A stretch of DNA of 6,127 nt, taken from JALXCG01 sp026991065 [NCBI: Gemmatimonadota bacterium] (GTDB lineage: Bacteria > GCA-2686955). This document shows positions 1-5,325 of the stretch, one piece after another. Position numbers and translations under genes: made by a program. The notes beneath the pieces are model-generated. The model worked only from the letters and a program-made list of their open reading frames with translations, searched no databases and was not told where the DNA came from. Numbering within the stretch: position 1 is the first letter of the stretch; every line of letters begins with the position of its first letter. The stretch lies in NCBI GenBank assembly GCA_026991065.1, contig JALXCG010000394.1:1-6127 (forward strand), written 5' to 3'.

Positions 1-44
1 CCTCAAGATCTCCCGGCCCGATCTTGGGCCGGGAGATCTTGAGG
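1..44. repeat. Perfect 19-bp inverted repeat (fold-back) at the left edge
   Basis: Positions 1-19 (CCTCAAGATCTCCCGGCCC) are the exact reverse complement of 26-44, with a 6-nt loop, GATCTT, at 20-25. The right arm codes for a plausible start of the HAAS domain (PGDLEELEDHLRE), so the left arm is the odd part. Because the outer arm begins at base 1, two readings are open. One is a natural palindrome; the other is a sequencing or assembly fold-back at a contig end, where the first ~20 bases would be an artefact. I lean to the artefact, without proof. Confidence 0.9.
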
Positions 45-520
45 AGCTGGAAGACCACCTGCGGGAGAGTTGTGCGGAGTTGCAGGCACAGGGGTTAGAC
101 CCCGAGGAGGCGTTTCTGATCGCCACCCGCCGTCTGGGCGACCCCGCGGAGCTGGCTGGAGAGTTCGCGGGGGAGTCGGGGAGCGAGTTCACCGGCGCGC
201 TCCCTGCCGCCCCGGCGAACGCAACCGCAGGCCCATCCGCAAGCCCCTCCACCGACACTGCGCCTCAAGCAGGCCGGGGCAGGTGGTCGGGACGCTTGCT
301 GCTACTGCTGCTGGCGACCGTGCTGCTGCTCGAATTCATCCCCGTGAACTTCGGTCTGTTTCGCTGCTTCGACGGCGGTTGGTGGCTGGGGCACGGCGCT
401 CACTGCCGGGGGTGGTGGCTGGGCGGGTTTCCACACCACCTCTTCTTCCCGCTGCTCCCCATTCTCCTGGTGGTGGCGGTTTGGCTGCTGCTGAGACGCC
501 GGCCACGGGGGCACCGCTAG
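2..520 (+). CDS. HAAS-domain two-helix membrane protein (5' end missing or uncertain)
   Basis: The frame is open from base 2 to the TAG at 518-520, about 172 codons, with no convincing start inside the window; a TTG at 80 falls in the middle of the domain and is not credible. Visible residues 12-56 (DLEELEDHLRE, then LDPEEAFLIATRRLGDP) match the HAAS / permease-prefix helical domain. In the known family this domain often sits in genes next to PadR-type regulators and fronts permeases or small membrane proteins. A Pro/Ala/Thr-rich linker follows. Then come two hydrophobic segments (about 293-352 and 440-493) ending in a basic tail, LLLRRRPRGHR, consistent with both ends in the cytoplasm. The loop between the helices contains GGWWLG and GWWLGG and two cysteines. 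No transporter domain follows. A PadR gene would be expected just upstream but lies outside the window. Function unknown; a sensory or scaffold role is inference. The first ~25 bases may be artefactual, see the fold-back. Confidence 0.75.
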   Translation, partial: LKISRPDLGPGDLEELEDHLRESCAELQAQGLDPEEAFLIATRRLGDPAELAGEFAGESGSEFTGALPAAPANATAGPSASPSTDTAPQAGRGRWSGRLLLLLLATVLLLEFIPVNFGLFRCFDGGWWLGHGAHCRGWWLGGFPHHLFFPLLPILLVVAVWLLLRRRPRGHR

Positions 521-780
521 GAGCATCGCACCCGCACCAGTCGTTGCACCACTCCCGAGGGAAAATCCGCGAGGCTCAAGACGTTGCTCCAAACCGGCCA
601 GATGCGGCGCACCGACGAACCGTTCCAGCGCGCCGTTTTGAATCTGCAAGCGCCCGGCATCCGGCTCTTGTCAAAACAACTACCGGAGAGGGCCCGGCTC
701 TGGATCGGTAGCAACAGCAACACGCCAAGGGCGGTGAGAACCCCAACTCTGGTGGTTCTGAGCTGCCCGAGAAAGGACAA
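521..780. other. Stretch without a recognisable gene
   Basis: Between the HAAS membrane protein and the beta-helix remnant I find no coding frame with a credible start, ribosome binding site and family resemblance. Several frames stay open on both strands, as GC-rich DNA tends to do. One minus-strand frame (780-517) starts with a hydrophobic, signal-like stretch but has only a TTG start, no clear ribosome binding site and no recognisable domain. A modest hairpin is visible: CTACCG at 680-685 pairs with CGGTAG at 706-711, with inner pairs AGAG/CTCT. It has no following T-run and does not look like a terminator. Confidence 0.5.
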
Positions 781-947
781 GACAAAGACTGCTGGGCCGG
801 CTTCGAGGGCGGCGGAATCGCCTGTCTCACTGCGCGCCCAGCTTCACCCACTGCACCATCACCGGCAAGCTCGACGCCGATCCCCGCTTCCATTCGGTCC
901 CCAACTACGACCATGTGCTGTGGCGCAACTCCCCCTACATCACCGCC
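781..947 (+). pseudogene. Frameshifted remnant of a right-handed beta-helix (parallel beta-helix repeat) protein
   Basis: One frame reads EGGGIACLTARP up to about 840. The next frame picks up directly with PSFTHCTITG (837-866), then DADPRF and finally NSPYI (927-941). Joined by restoring one missing base near 838, the product GGGIAC-LTAR-PSFTHCTITG matches the repeat unit of secreted beta-helix proteins (GGGI.C...SP.FT.CTI.GN). The later part resembles their usual C-terminal DP.F....Y.L...SPCI ending. No start codon or intact upstream repeats are present, and the shifted frame runs on to a TGA at 993-995 inside the antisense 3' end of deoD. I read it as a decayed 3' fragment of an extracellular protein gene. 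A sequencing error could explain the single frameshift but not the missing upstream repeats. Confidence 0.5.
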
Positions 948-1648
948 ACGGCCGTCTCCAGACAGAGCCTGATCATCTCATCGAAACCGGATTGACGCTC
1001 CTCCGAACTCAGCTTCTCGCCGCTGCGGATGTTGTCGGAAACCGTGCACACCGCCAGCGCCTCGGCGCCATACTCCGCGGCCAGCGGATAGAGACCGGCC
1101 GACTCCATCTCCACCCCCAGAATGCCATACTTCGCCATCAGTTCGAAAAGCTCCGGCTGCGGCGTGTAGAAAAGATCCGCCGAAAAAATGTTGCCGACAT
1201 GGTAGGAGAGTTCCCGCGCCTCCGCCGTGCGCACCGCCTGGCGCACCAGCCGAAAACTCGCCAGAGCCGCCAGATCATGCCCCAGAAAGCGCTGCCGGTT
1301 GACACCCGAATCGGTCGAAGCCCCCATGGCGATCACAATGTCGCGCAGACTCACCTCGGGATGGCTCGTGCCGCAACTGCCGGCGCGAATGATCCGCTTC
1401 ACGCCGTAGTGCTCCAGCAACTCCGAGAAATAGATCGACGCCGAGGGAATGCCCATGCCGTGCGCCATAACCGAGATCTCCCGGCCCCGATACTTCCCGG
1501 TAAAGCCAAACACGTTGCGGACATCGGAAACCAGCCGCGGCGCTTCGAGGAACTTTTCGGCGATATACTTCGCCCGCAGCGGATCGCCCGGCATGAGCAC
1601 GGTGGCGGCGAAATCGCCATCCTTGGCATTGATGTGTGGTGTCGGCAT
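935..1648 (-). CDS. deoD: Purine nucleoside phosphorylase, DeoD type
   Basis: This is a 237-residue cytoplasmic enzyme, about the length of E. coli DeoD (239), which in the known family forms a hexamer. It cleaves purine (deoxy)ribonucleosides with phosphate to give the free base and (deoxy)ribose 1-phosphate, in purine salvage. The N-terminus MPTPHINAK and [15 protein letters not shown] match E. coli closely. Visible active-site positions are His5, Gly21, Arg25, Arg44, Arg88 followed by GSCG (90-93), Phe160, the nucleoside-binding Glu180-Met181-Glu182, the catalytic Asp205 in CTVSDNIR, and Arg218, all the expected residues. The start is ATG at 1648 with GGAGAG (complement of 1654-1659) 5 nt upstream. 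The open frame extends further upstream to 1765, but that part has no family similarity. It follows pckA on the same strand after a 113-nt gap containing a strong stem-loop, so co-transcription is possible but probably reduced. No sequence sign of loss of function. Confidence 0.96.
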   Translation of the reverse strand: MPTPHINAKDGDFAATVLMPGDPLRAKYIAEKFLEAPRLVSDVRNVFGFTGKYRGREISVMAHGMGIPSASIYFSELLEHYGVKRIIRAGSCGTSHPEVSLRDIVIAMGASTDSGVNRQRFLGHDLAALASFRLVRQAVRTAEARELSYHVGNIFSADLFYTPQPELFELMAKYGILGVEMESAGLYPLAAEYGAEALAVCTVSDNIRSGEKLSSEERQSGFDEMIRLCLETAVAVM

Positions 1649-1667
1649 CGATTCTCTCCAAAACTTC

Positions 1668-1691
1668 ACTATAGCGGATCCGCGGCCGCTC
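1668..1691 (-). promoter_or_regulatory. Weak candidate promoter for deoD
   Basis: On the minus strand TATAGT (complement of 1668-1673) resembles a -10 box and lies 19 nt before the deoD ATG. The only -35 candidate, at about 18 nt spacing, matches the consensus at three of six positions. Transcription from here would give a leader of about 13 nt that just includes the GGAGAG ribosome binding site. The GC-rich spacer and poor -35 make this a weak call. Confidence 0.2.
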
Positions 1692-1723
1692 CTCCGAGCC
1701 GACCCACGCCCCCTCGACTCCGC

Positions 1724-1755
1724 GGCGGCCTGGAGAAAACGCCCTCCAGACCGCC
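1724..1755 (-). terminator. Strong stem-loop after pckA (terminator-like, without a T-tract)
   Basis: The minus-strand transcript would form a 12-bp stem, GGCGGTCTGGAG pairing with CTCCAGGCCGCC around an 8-nt loop GGCGTTTT, starting 6 nt after the pckA TGA. The single non-Watson-Crick position is a G-U wobble in the minus-strand RNA but a C-A mismatch in the plus-strand RNA, so the structure favours the pckA strand. There is no T-run after the stem (GCGGAGTCGAGG follows), so it is not a textbook intrinsic terminator. It may be a weak terminator, an mRNA 3'-end stabiliser or a processing site between pckA and deoD. Confidence 0.5.
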
Positions 1756-1761
1756 CGGAAC

Positions 1762-3432
1762 TCACGCCCCCGCCGGAATATCGCCGAGCCGCCGCGGCCC
1801 CGCCGCCCGCACCTCGGCCGATGCATGCGCCTCGAAGAGCTTGAAGTTCTCGATGAAGCGCGCCGCCAGCGCGTCATAGCGCTTCCAGTAGTCCTCTTTG
1901 TCGCCCCAGGAGTTGGAGGGCTCCAGCACCTCCTCCGGCACATTGGGACAGTTCAGTGGAACCTCGAACCCAAAGAGCCGGTCGCGCCGGTATTCCACCT
2001 CATCCAGCTTACCGTCGAGCGCCGCATTGAGCAGATTGCGTGTGTGGCGAATGCTGATCCGCTTGCCCACGCCAAAACGCCCGCCGACCCAGCCGGTATT
2101 CACCAGCCACACCCGGACGTCATGCTTCAGCATCCGCTGCTTCAGCATCTCCGCATACTCCGCCGGATGACGCACCATGAAAGGAGCGCCGAAACAGGCA
2201 CTGAAAGTGATCTGCGGCTCAATCCCGAGCCCGATCTCGGTGCCGGCGATCTTCGAAGTGTAGCCACTAATAAAGTGATACTGCGCCTGCTCCGGATTGA
2301 GCCGGGCGATCGGCGGCATCACCCCCGTGGCATCGGCGGTCAAGAAGATCACATTGCGCGGATGGGAATCCACCCGCTTCTCCGGCATCGTATTGGGAAT
2401 AAAGCGCAGTGGATAGGACGCGCGCGTATTCTCGGTCACAATGTCGTCATCCAGATCGATCCGCCGGGTCACCGGATCGACCACCACATTCTCCAGAATC
2501 GTGCCGAAACGGTGCGTACACGCATGGATCTCCGGCTCATTCTCCGCCGACAACCGAATCACCTTGGCGTAGCACCCCCCCTCGAAGTTGAACACCCCTT
2601 TCTCGCTCCAGCCATGCTCATCGTCGCCGATCAGGCGCCGCCGGGGATCCGCCGAAAGGGTGGTCTTTCCGGTGCCGCTCAAACCAAAGAAGAGCGCCGC
2701 ATCGCCCCGCTCCTTGCCGACATTGGCCGAGCAGTGCATCGGCAACACATCGCGGAAAGTGAGCAGGAAATTGAGCACCGTAAAGACACTTTTCTTGATC
2801 TCTCCACCATAGAGCGAGCTGGCGATAATCCCCATGCGCGCGGCGAAATTGAGCACAATCGCGGTTTCGCTGCGGGTGCCGTCCACCCGCGGATCGGCCT
2901 TGAACCCCGGCAGCGCGATCACCGTAAAATCGGGCACGAATTTGCGGTGTTGATCGGGATCGTCGAAAGTAAGCAGCATATTCCGCGCGAAGAGACTGTG
3001 CCACGCCTTCTCGGTGATCACCCGCACCTTCAGACTGTATTCCGGATCCGCTCCGGCATACACATCCTGAACGAAGAGTTCCTCATCCTGGCAGTAGGCC
3101 TGCACCCGCGACAGCAGCGAATTGAACTTCTCGGCGCTGTAGGGGCGGTTGTATTCCCCCCACCAGATCTTCTCTTCCGTGCTCTCTTCGCGCACCACAT
3201 ACTTGTCCGCCGCCGCCCGCGCCGTGTGCTTGCCGGTCATCACCGCCACCGGCCCTTCGCGCGTCAGCCGCCCCTCATTGCGAAACACGATCTCCTCGTA
3301 AAGCGCCTCATCCGGCAGGTTCCAGTAAACCGTATCGAGATGGCTCAGCCCATGGTTGACGAGCTTGAAATCAGCCCGCAACTCACCCGCTTCGGCAACC
3401 GCCGGAGTCTTGAACTTCAGGTATTTGCTCAT
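1762..3432 (-). CDS. pckA: Phosphoenolpyruvate carboxykinase (ATP)
   Basis: A 556-residue cytoplasmic enzyme (E. coli 540) that converts oxaloacetate and ATP to phosphoenolpyruvate, CO2 and ADP, the first committed step of gluconeogenesis. Visible signatures are Tyr208 and Lys213-Lys214 in LYGGEIKKS, His233 in MHCSANVG, the kinase-1a loop [11 protein letters not shown] (250-260), the metal-binding LIGDDEHGW (267-274), [10 protein letters not shown], Arg337 in ENTRASYP, and [16 protein letters not shown] near the C-terminus. These are the ATP-type, not GTP-type, features. The substrate-loop motif usually written TGRSPKDK reads TARAAADK here (70-77): Arg72, the oxaloacetate-binding arginine (Arg65 in E. 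coli), is kept, while the neighbouring Gly, Ser-Pro and first Lys are changed. The ATG at 3432 overlaps the upstream aminotransferase stop as ATGA, with GAGGG (complement of 3440-3444) 7 nt before it, which suggests translational coupling. Product and substrate fit the neighbour, which makes oxaloacetate. Confidence 0.97.
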   Translation of the reverse strand: MSKYLKFKTPAVAEAGELRADFKLVNHGLSHLDTVYWNLPDEALYEEIVFRNEGRLTREGPVAVMTGKHTARAAADKYVVREESTEEKIWWGEYNRPYSAEKFNSLLSRVQAYCQDEELFVQDVYAGADPEYSLKVRVITEKAWHSLFARNMLLTFDDPDQHRKFVPDFTVIALPGFKADPRVDGTRSETAIVLNFAARMGIIASSLYGGEIKKSVFTVLNFLLTFRDVLPMHCSANVGKERGDAALFFGLSGTGKTTLSADPRRRLIGDDEHGWSEKGVFNFEGGCYAKVIRLSAENEPEIHACTHRFGTILENVVVDPVTRRIDLDDDIVTENTRASYPLRFIPNTMPEKRVDSHPRNVIFLTADATGVMPPIARLNPEQAQYHFISGYTSKIAGTEIGLGIEPQITFSACFGAPFMVRHPAEYAEMLKQRMLKHDVRVWLVNTGWVGGRFGVGKRISIRHTRNLLNAALDGKLDEVEYRRDRLFGFEVPLNCPNVPEEVLEPSNSWGDKEDYWKRYDALAARFIENFKLFEAHASAEVRAAGPRRLGDIPAGA

Positions 3433-4646
3433 GCCCAGTCCCTCACCAGCTTGCGCTCGCCGATATAGAGTTCATTCGGAGAATCGGGATCCAACGCCCA
3501 CTTCATCCGCTCGATCCCTTCGGTGATATCCTTGATGCTGCCGCAGTAACTGAGCCGCAGATACCCCTCCATGCCGAACTCGACCCCCGGCACTGTCACC
3601 ACCTGCACCTTCTCCAGCAGATACTCCGACAGCCGCCGCGAATCCTTGTCGTAGACACTGAAATCGGCGAAACAGTAGAACGTTCCGTCCGGCTTGGTGA
3701 CCTTGACCCCGGCGAAGGAGTTGAGGTGGGCGATCATCACGTCGCGGTTGTTTTCCAGCGTCACCCGCAGATTTTCCACCTGCGACTGCACGCCGTTGAT
3801 CGCCGCCACCGCCGCCGCCTGCAGCAGCGCCGATGGGCCTGACGTCTGGTGCCCCTGGATCGTCGTCATCACCTCGATCAGCCGCTTGCTGGCCACCGCC
3901 CAGCCGATGCGGAAACCGGTCATCGCATACTGCTTGGAGATGCCGTTGATCACGATCAGCTTGGAGTTCTCGGAAAAATCGGTCGCATAGTCGTAGCAAC
4001 TGATCGGCTTCTTCTGATCGAAGATCAGGCGGTGATAGATGTCGTCCATGATCAGGTAGAGATCGCGCTTTTCGCAGAACTCCACCACATCGGCGATGAA
4101 CTCCGCCGAATACATGACCCCGCTGGGATTGTTGGGGCTGTTGATGATCACCGCTTTGGTGTAGGAGCCCACCTTCTCCTCAATATCCTGGATCCGCGGG
4201 TAGAAACTCCCATCCTCGGGCACTGCCGCCACCGGAATCGCCTGGCACAGCTTCGCCATCTCCGGATAACTCACCCAATAGGGCGCCGGAAAGATCACCT
4301 CCTCCTGCGGGTTGAGGATCGCCTGCAGCGCCACCATGATCGCCTGCTTCGCCCCGCCGGATACCATCACGTTTTCCGGGGCCACCTTGCGACCATAAAA
4401 CTCTTCCGTATAGCGAATGATCGCCTTCTTCATGGCACGCGTTCCATCCGCCGGGGTATAGCGCACTGCGCCGCTGTTCAGCAGACCCGCCGCGGCCACG
4501 ATCGCGTCGATCGGGGCACTGCTCTTGGGCTCGCCACCGCCGAGATGGATCACCGGATCCCCCTTCTCCCGGAGGATCGCCGCTTTCTCATTCAGGCGCA
4601 ATGTGGCTGATTCATTGATGGTGCGGGCGATTTGACTGATACTCAT
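3429..4646 (-). CDS. Pyridoxal-phosphate aminotransferase, class I, probable aspartate aminotransferase
   Basis: A 405-residue fold-type I PLP enzyme of the AspC/subgroup-Ib kind, expected to exchange aspartate and 2-oxoglutarate with oxaloacetate and glutamate in the cytoplasm. Visible features are HLGGGEP (34-40), the cofactor-anchoring SGGAKQA (97-102), PAPYWVSYPEM with its aromatic stacking residue, NSPNNPSG (169-176), Asp201 and Tyr204 in DDIY, the Schiff-base Lys238 in SKQYAMTGFRIGW, and Arg364 in LRLSY for the substrate alpha-carboxylate. GGAKQA resembles the acid-recognition loop of Thermus-type aspartate aminotransferases, which supports aspartate over aromatic or alanine use. Start: ATG at 4646, beginning MSISQIARTI, with AAAGGAAA (complement of 4651-4658) placed correctly. 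The frame stays open to 5021 but that extension is low-complexity, has no family similarity and covers the intergenic region. Its stop overlaps the pckA start. Substrate specificity is inferred, so no gene symbol is assigned. Confidence 0.93.
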   Translation of the reverse strand: MSISQIARTINESATLRLNEKAAILREKGDPVIHLGGGEPKSSAPIDAIVAAAGLLNSGAVRYTPADGTRAMKKAIIRYTEEFYGRKVAPENVMVSGGAKQAIMVALQAILNPQEEVIFPAPYWVSYPEMAKLCQAIPVAAVPEDGSFYPRIQDIEEKVGSYTKAVIINSPNNPSGVMYSAEFIADVVEFCEKRDLYLIMDDIYHRLIFDQKKPISCYDYATDFSENSKLIVINGISKQYAMTGFRIGWAVASKRLIEVMTTIQGHQTSGPSALLQAAAVAAINGVQSQVENLRVTLENNRDVMIAHLNSFAGVKVTKPDGTFYCFADFSVYDKDSRRLSEYLLEKVQVVTVPGVEFGMEGYLRLSYCGSIKDITEGIERMKWALDPDSPNELYIGERKLVRDWA

Positions 4647-4697
4647 GGACTTTCCTTTCGACGAGAAGTCCGGGTTGGGAAGCAGAAACAGGCCCCG

Positions 4698-4726
4698 AAG
4701 ATGGAGAGAAACGAAACAATTTGCAA
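4698..4726 (-). promoter_or_regulatory. Candidate promoter for the aminotransferase-pckA unit
   Basis: On the minus strand TTGCAA (complement of 4721-4726) and CATCTT (complement of 4698-4703) are 17 nt apart. TTGCAA matches the sigma-70 -35 consensus at four of six positions, CATCTT the -10 at three of six. Transcription would begin near 4690, giving a leader of about 45 nt. The -35 lies inside one copy of the direct repeat at 4717-4734, which would suit repression by a bound regulator. Position and spacing are good, the -10 is poor. Confidence 0.3.
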
Positions 4727-4766
4727 GCCTTTTTGGACAATTGCACCCAACTTTGCCCGCCTTTTT
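4717..4766. repeat. Paired direct repeat, candidate tandem operator
   Basis: Copy one at 4717-4734 reads CAATTTGCAAGCCTTTTT and copy two at 4748-4766 reads CAACTTTGCCCGCCTTTTT. With one inserted base they agree at 16 of 18 positions. The copies start 31 nt apart and end 32 nt apart, close to three turns of B-DNA, so a dimeric or tandem regulator would meet both on the same face. A shorter CAATTGC lies between them at 4738-4744. One copy overlaps the candidate -35 of the aminotransferase promoter. The regulator is unknown. Confidence 0.45.
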
Positions 4767-4828
4767 CGCTTCTTCCCGCCAAACCCCATCGCCGCTCCGC
4801 CGCGCCCTCTCTTTTTGCCCCGCCAACC

Positions 4829-4849
4829 CGGCCGGTCGCGACCGGGCCG
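4829..4849. promoter_or_regulatory. Palindrome in the divergent spacer, candidate operator
   Basis: Positions 4832-4845, CCGGTCGCGACCGG, form a perfect 14-bp palindrome with no loop. Allowing a one-base bulge, the symmetry extends to CGGCCGGTCG / CGACCGGGCCG (4829-4849). It sits about 100 nt before the plus-strand start. A no-loop dyad fits a protein-binding site better than a terminator. High GC content makes short palindromes easier to get by chance, so the call is tentative. Confidence 0.3.
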
Positions 4850-4944
4850 CGGCACCGGTGAAGTTCCCGCCCTCCGCCGGTGTATGTTTGGCAGAAGCGC
4901 TCTCCGCGCATCTCCGCTCCGCCTCCCCCGGAAAAGGAATCCCG

Positions 4945-5316
4945 ATGAAGATGAAGAGGATCTCCAGTTTCAGCACCCGCGAGTGCGCCCACGTCTTCTC
5001 GCTGCTGCGCAACGCGGGCATCCAGTTCTACGCCAGGGCCGAACTCATGGGCGTGACCCCGGCCGGCGGCATCCACAGGCACCACATCTTCGTCCCCGAA
5101 AAGAACTGGCAATGCGCCATCGATCTGCTCAAAGAGGGGTTCGGGATCAACCGGATCTCCGCCGCACCCTTCACCGGCGCCTGCCCCGCCTGCGGCGCCG
5201 CGGTCCACTCCCGAACCGAGTGTCCCGATTGCGGCATCTCCTTCAACCCCAGCCCCGGCCTCCTTCCGGACAGTCACCCCTTCGTGAGCTTTCTCGACGA
5301 GTATGGCCTGCGCTGA
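4945..5316 (+). CDS. Small DUF2007-like protein with C-terminal zinc ribbon
   Basis: A 123-residue soluble protein starting at ATG 4945, with AAGGA at 4934-4938 and a 6-nt spacing; a second ATG at 4951 would shorten it by two residues only. Residues 7-66 (ECAHVFSLLRNAGIQFYARAE, then HIFVPEKNWQCAIDLLKEGF) follow the ferredoxin-like pattern of DUF2007 'putative signal transducing' proteins: a helix ending in a GI turn, a strand, then a V-P-x-x-x-x-x-A-x-x-L-L helix. Residues 80-97 form CPACG-X8-ECPDCG, a four-cysteine zinc ribbon (Cys80, Cys83, Cys93, Cys96), followed by a short tail. No signal peptide or membrane segment. DUF2007 proteins commonly carry a zinc ribbon, but their role is not established. 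Divergent from the aminotransferase and convergent with the S10 gene, whose stop is 9 nt away. Bound metal and partner are inference. Confidence 0.8.
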   Translation: MKMKRISSFSTRECAHVFSLLRNAGIQFYARAELMGVTPAGGIHRHHIFVPEKNWQCAIDLLKEGFGINRISAAPFTGACPACGAAVHSRTECPDCGISFNPSPGLLPDSHPFVSFLDEYGLR

Positions 5317-5325
5317 GCGCCCCTC

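Larger units (their letters stand above)
4647..4944. promoter_or_regulatory. Divergent intergenic region between the aminotransferase and the zinc-ribbon gene
   Basis: This 298-nt spacer separates two genes transcribed away from each other and must carry both promoters unless other starts are used. It holds the candidate minus-strand promoter, the paired direct repeat and the palindrome listed separately. Local base composition is more A/T-rich at 4700-4770 than in the flanking genes, as expected of a control region. For the plus-strand gene I see only a poor -10-like TATGTT near 4884 without a matching -35. Confidence 0.6.

Noticed and set aside
517-780. Minus-strand 87-codon frame with a signal-peptide-like start
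   Set aside because: It begins at TTG without a visible ribosome binding site, the part after the hydrophobic stretch resembles no family, and other frames over the same DNA are equally open.
1676-1689. Adjacent BamHI, SacII and NotI sites, reminiscent of a cloning linker
   Set aside because: GGATCCGCGGCCGC is easy to obtain in GC-rich DNA and lies in a natural intergenic region with no vector sequence around it.
1649-1765. Upstream start for DeoD at 1765
   Set aside because: The extra residues are low-complexity and would overlap the pckA stop. The conserved MPTPHINA start at 1648 with a good ribosome binding site is clearly better.
584-1879. A 431-codon open frame on the plus strand opposite deoD
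   Set aside because: It crosses the gene-poor strip and then runs antisense to deoD, has no domain similarity and no credible ribosome binding site.
1825-3468. A 547-codon open frame on the plus strand opposite pckA
   Set aside because: Its translation is rich in Arg, His, Pro and Leu with no recognisable domain and it lies wholly antisense to an unmistakable PckA. Such long antisense frames are expected in GC-rich genes with biased third positions.
4647-5021. N-terminal extension of the aminotransferase to 5021
   Set aside because: The frame is open but starts within the opposite-strand zinc-ribbon gene, the extension has no family similarity, and the ATG at 4646 has a well placed AAAGGAAA and the expected N-terminus.
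5317-5325. Bidirectional terminator between the convergent zinc-ribbon and S10 genes
   Set aside because: Only 9 nt separate the stops and no stem-loop with a T-run could be found across the junction.
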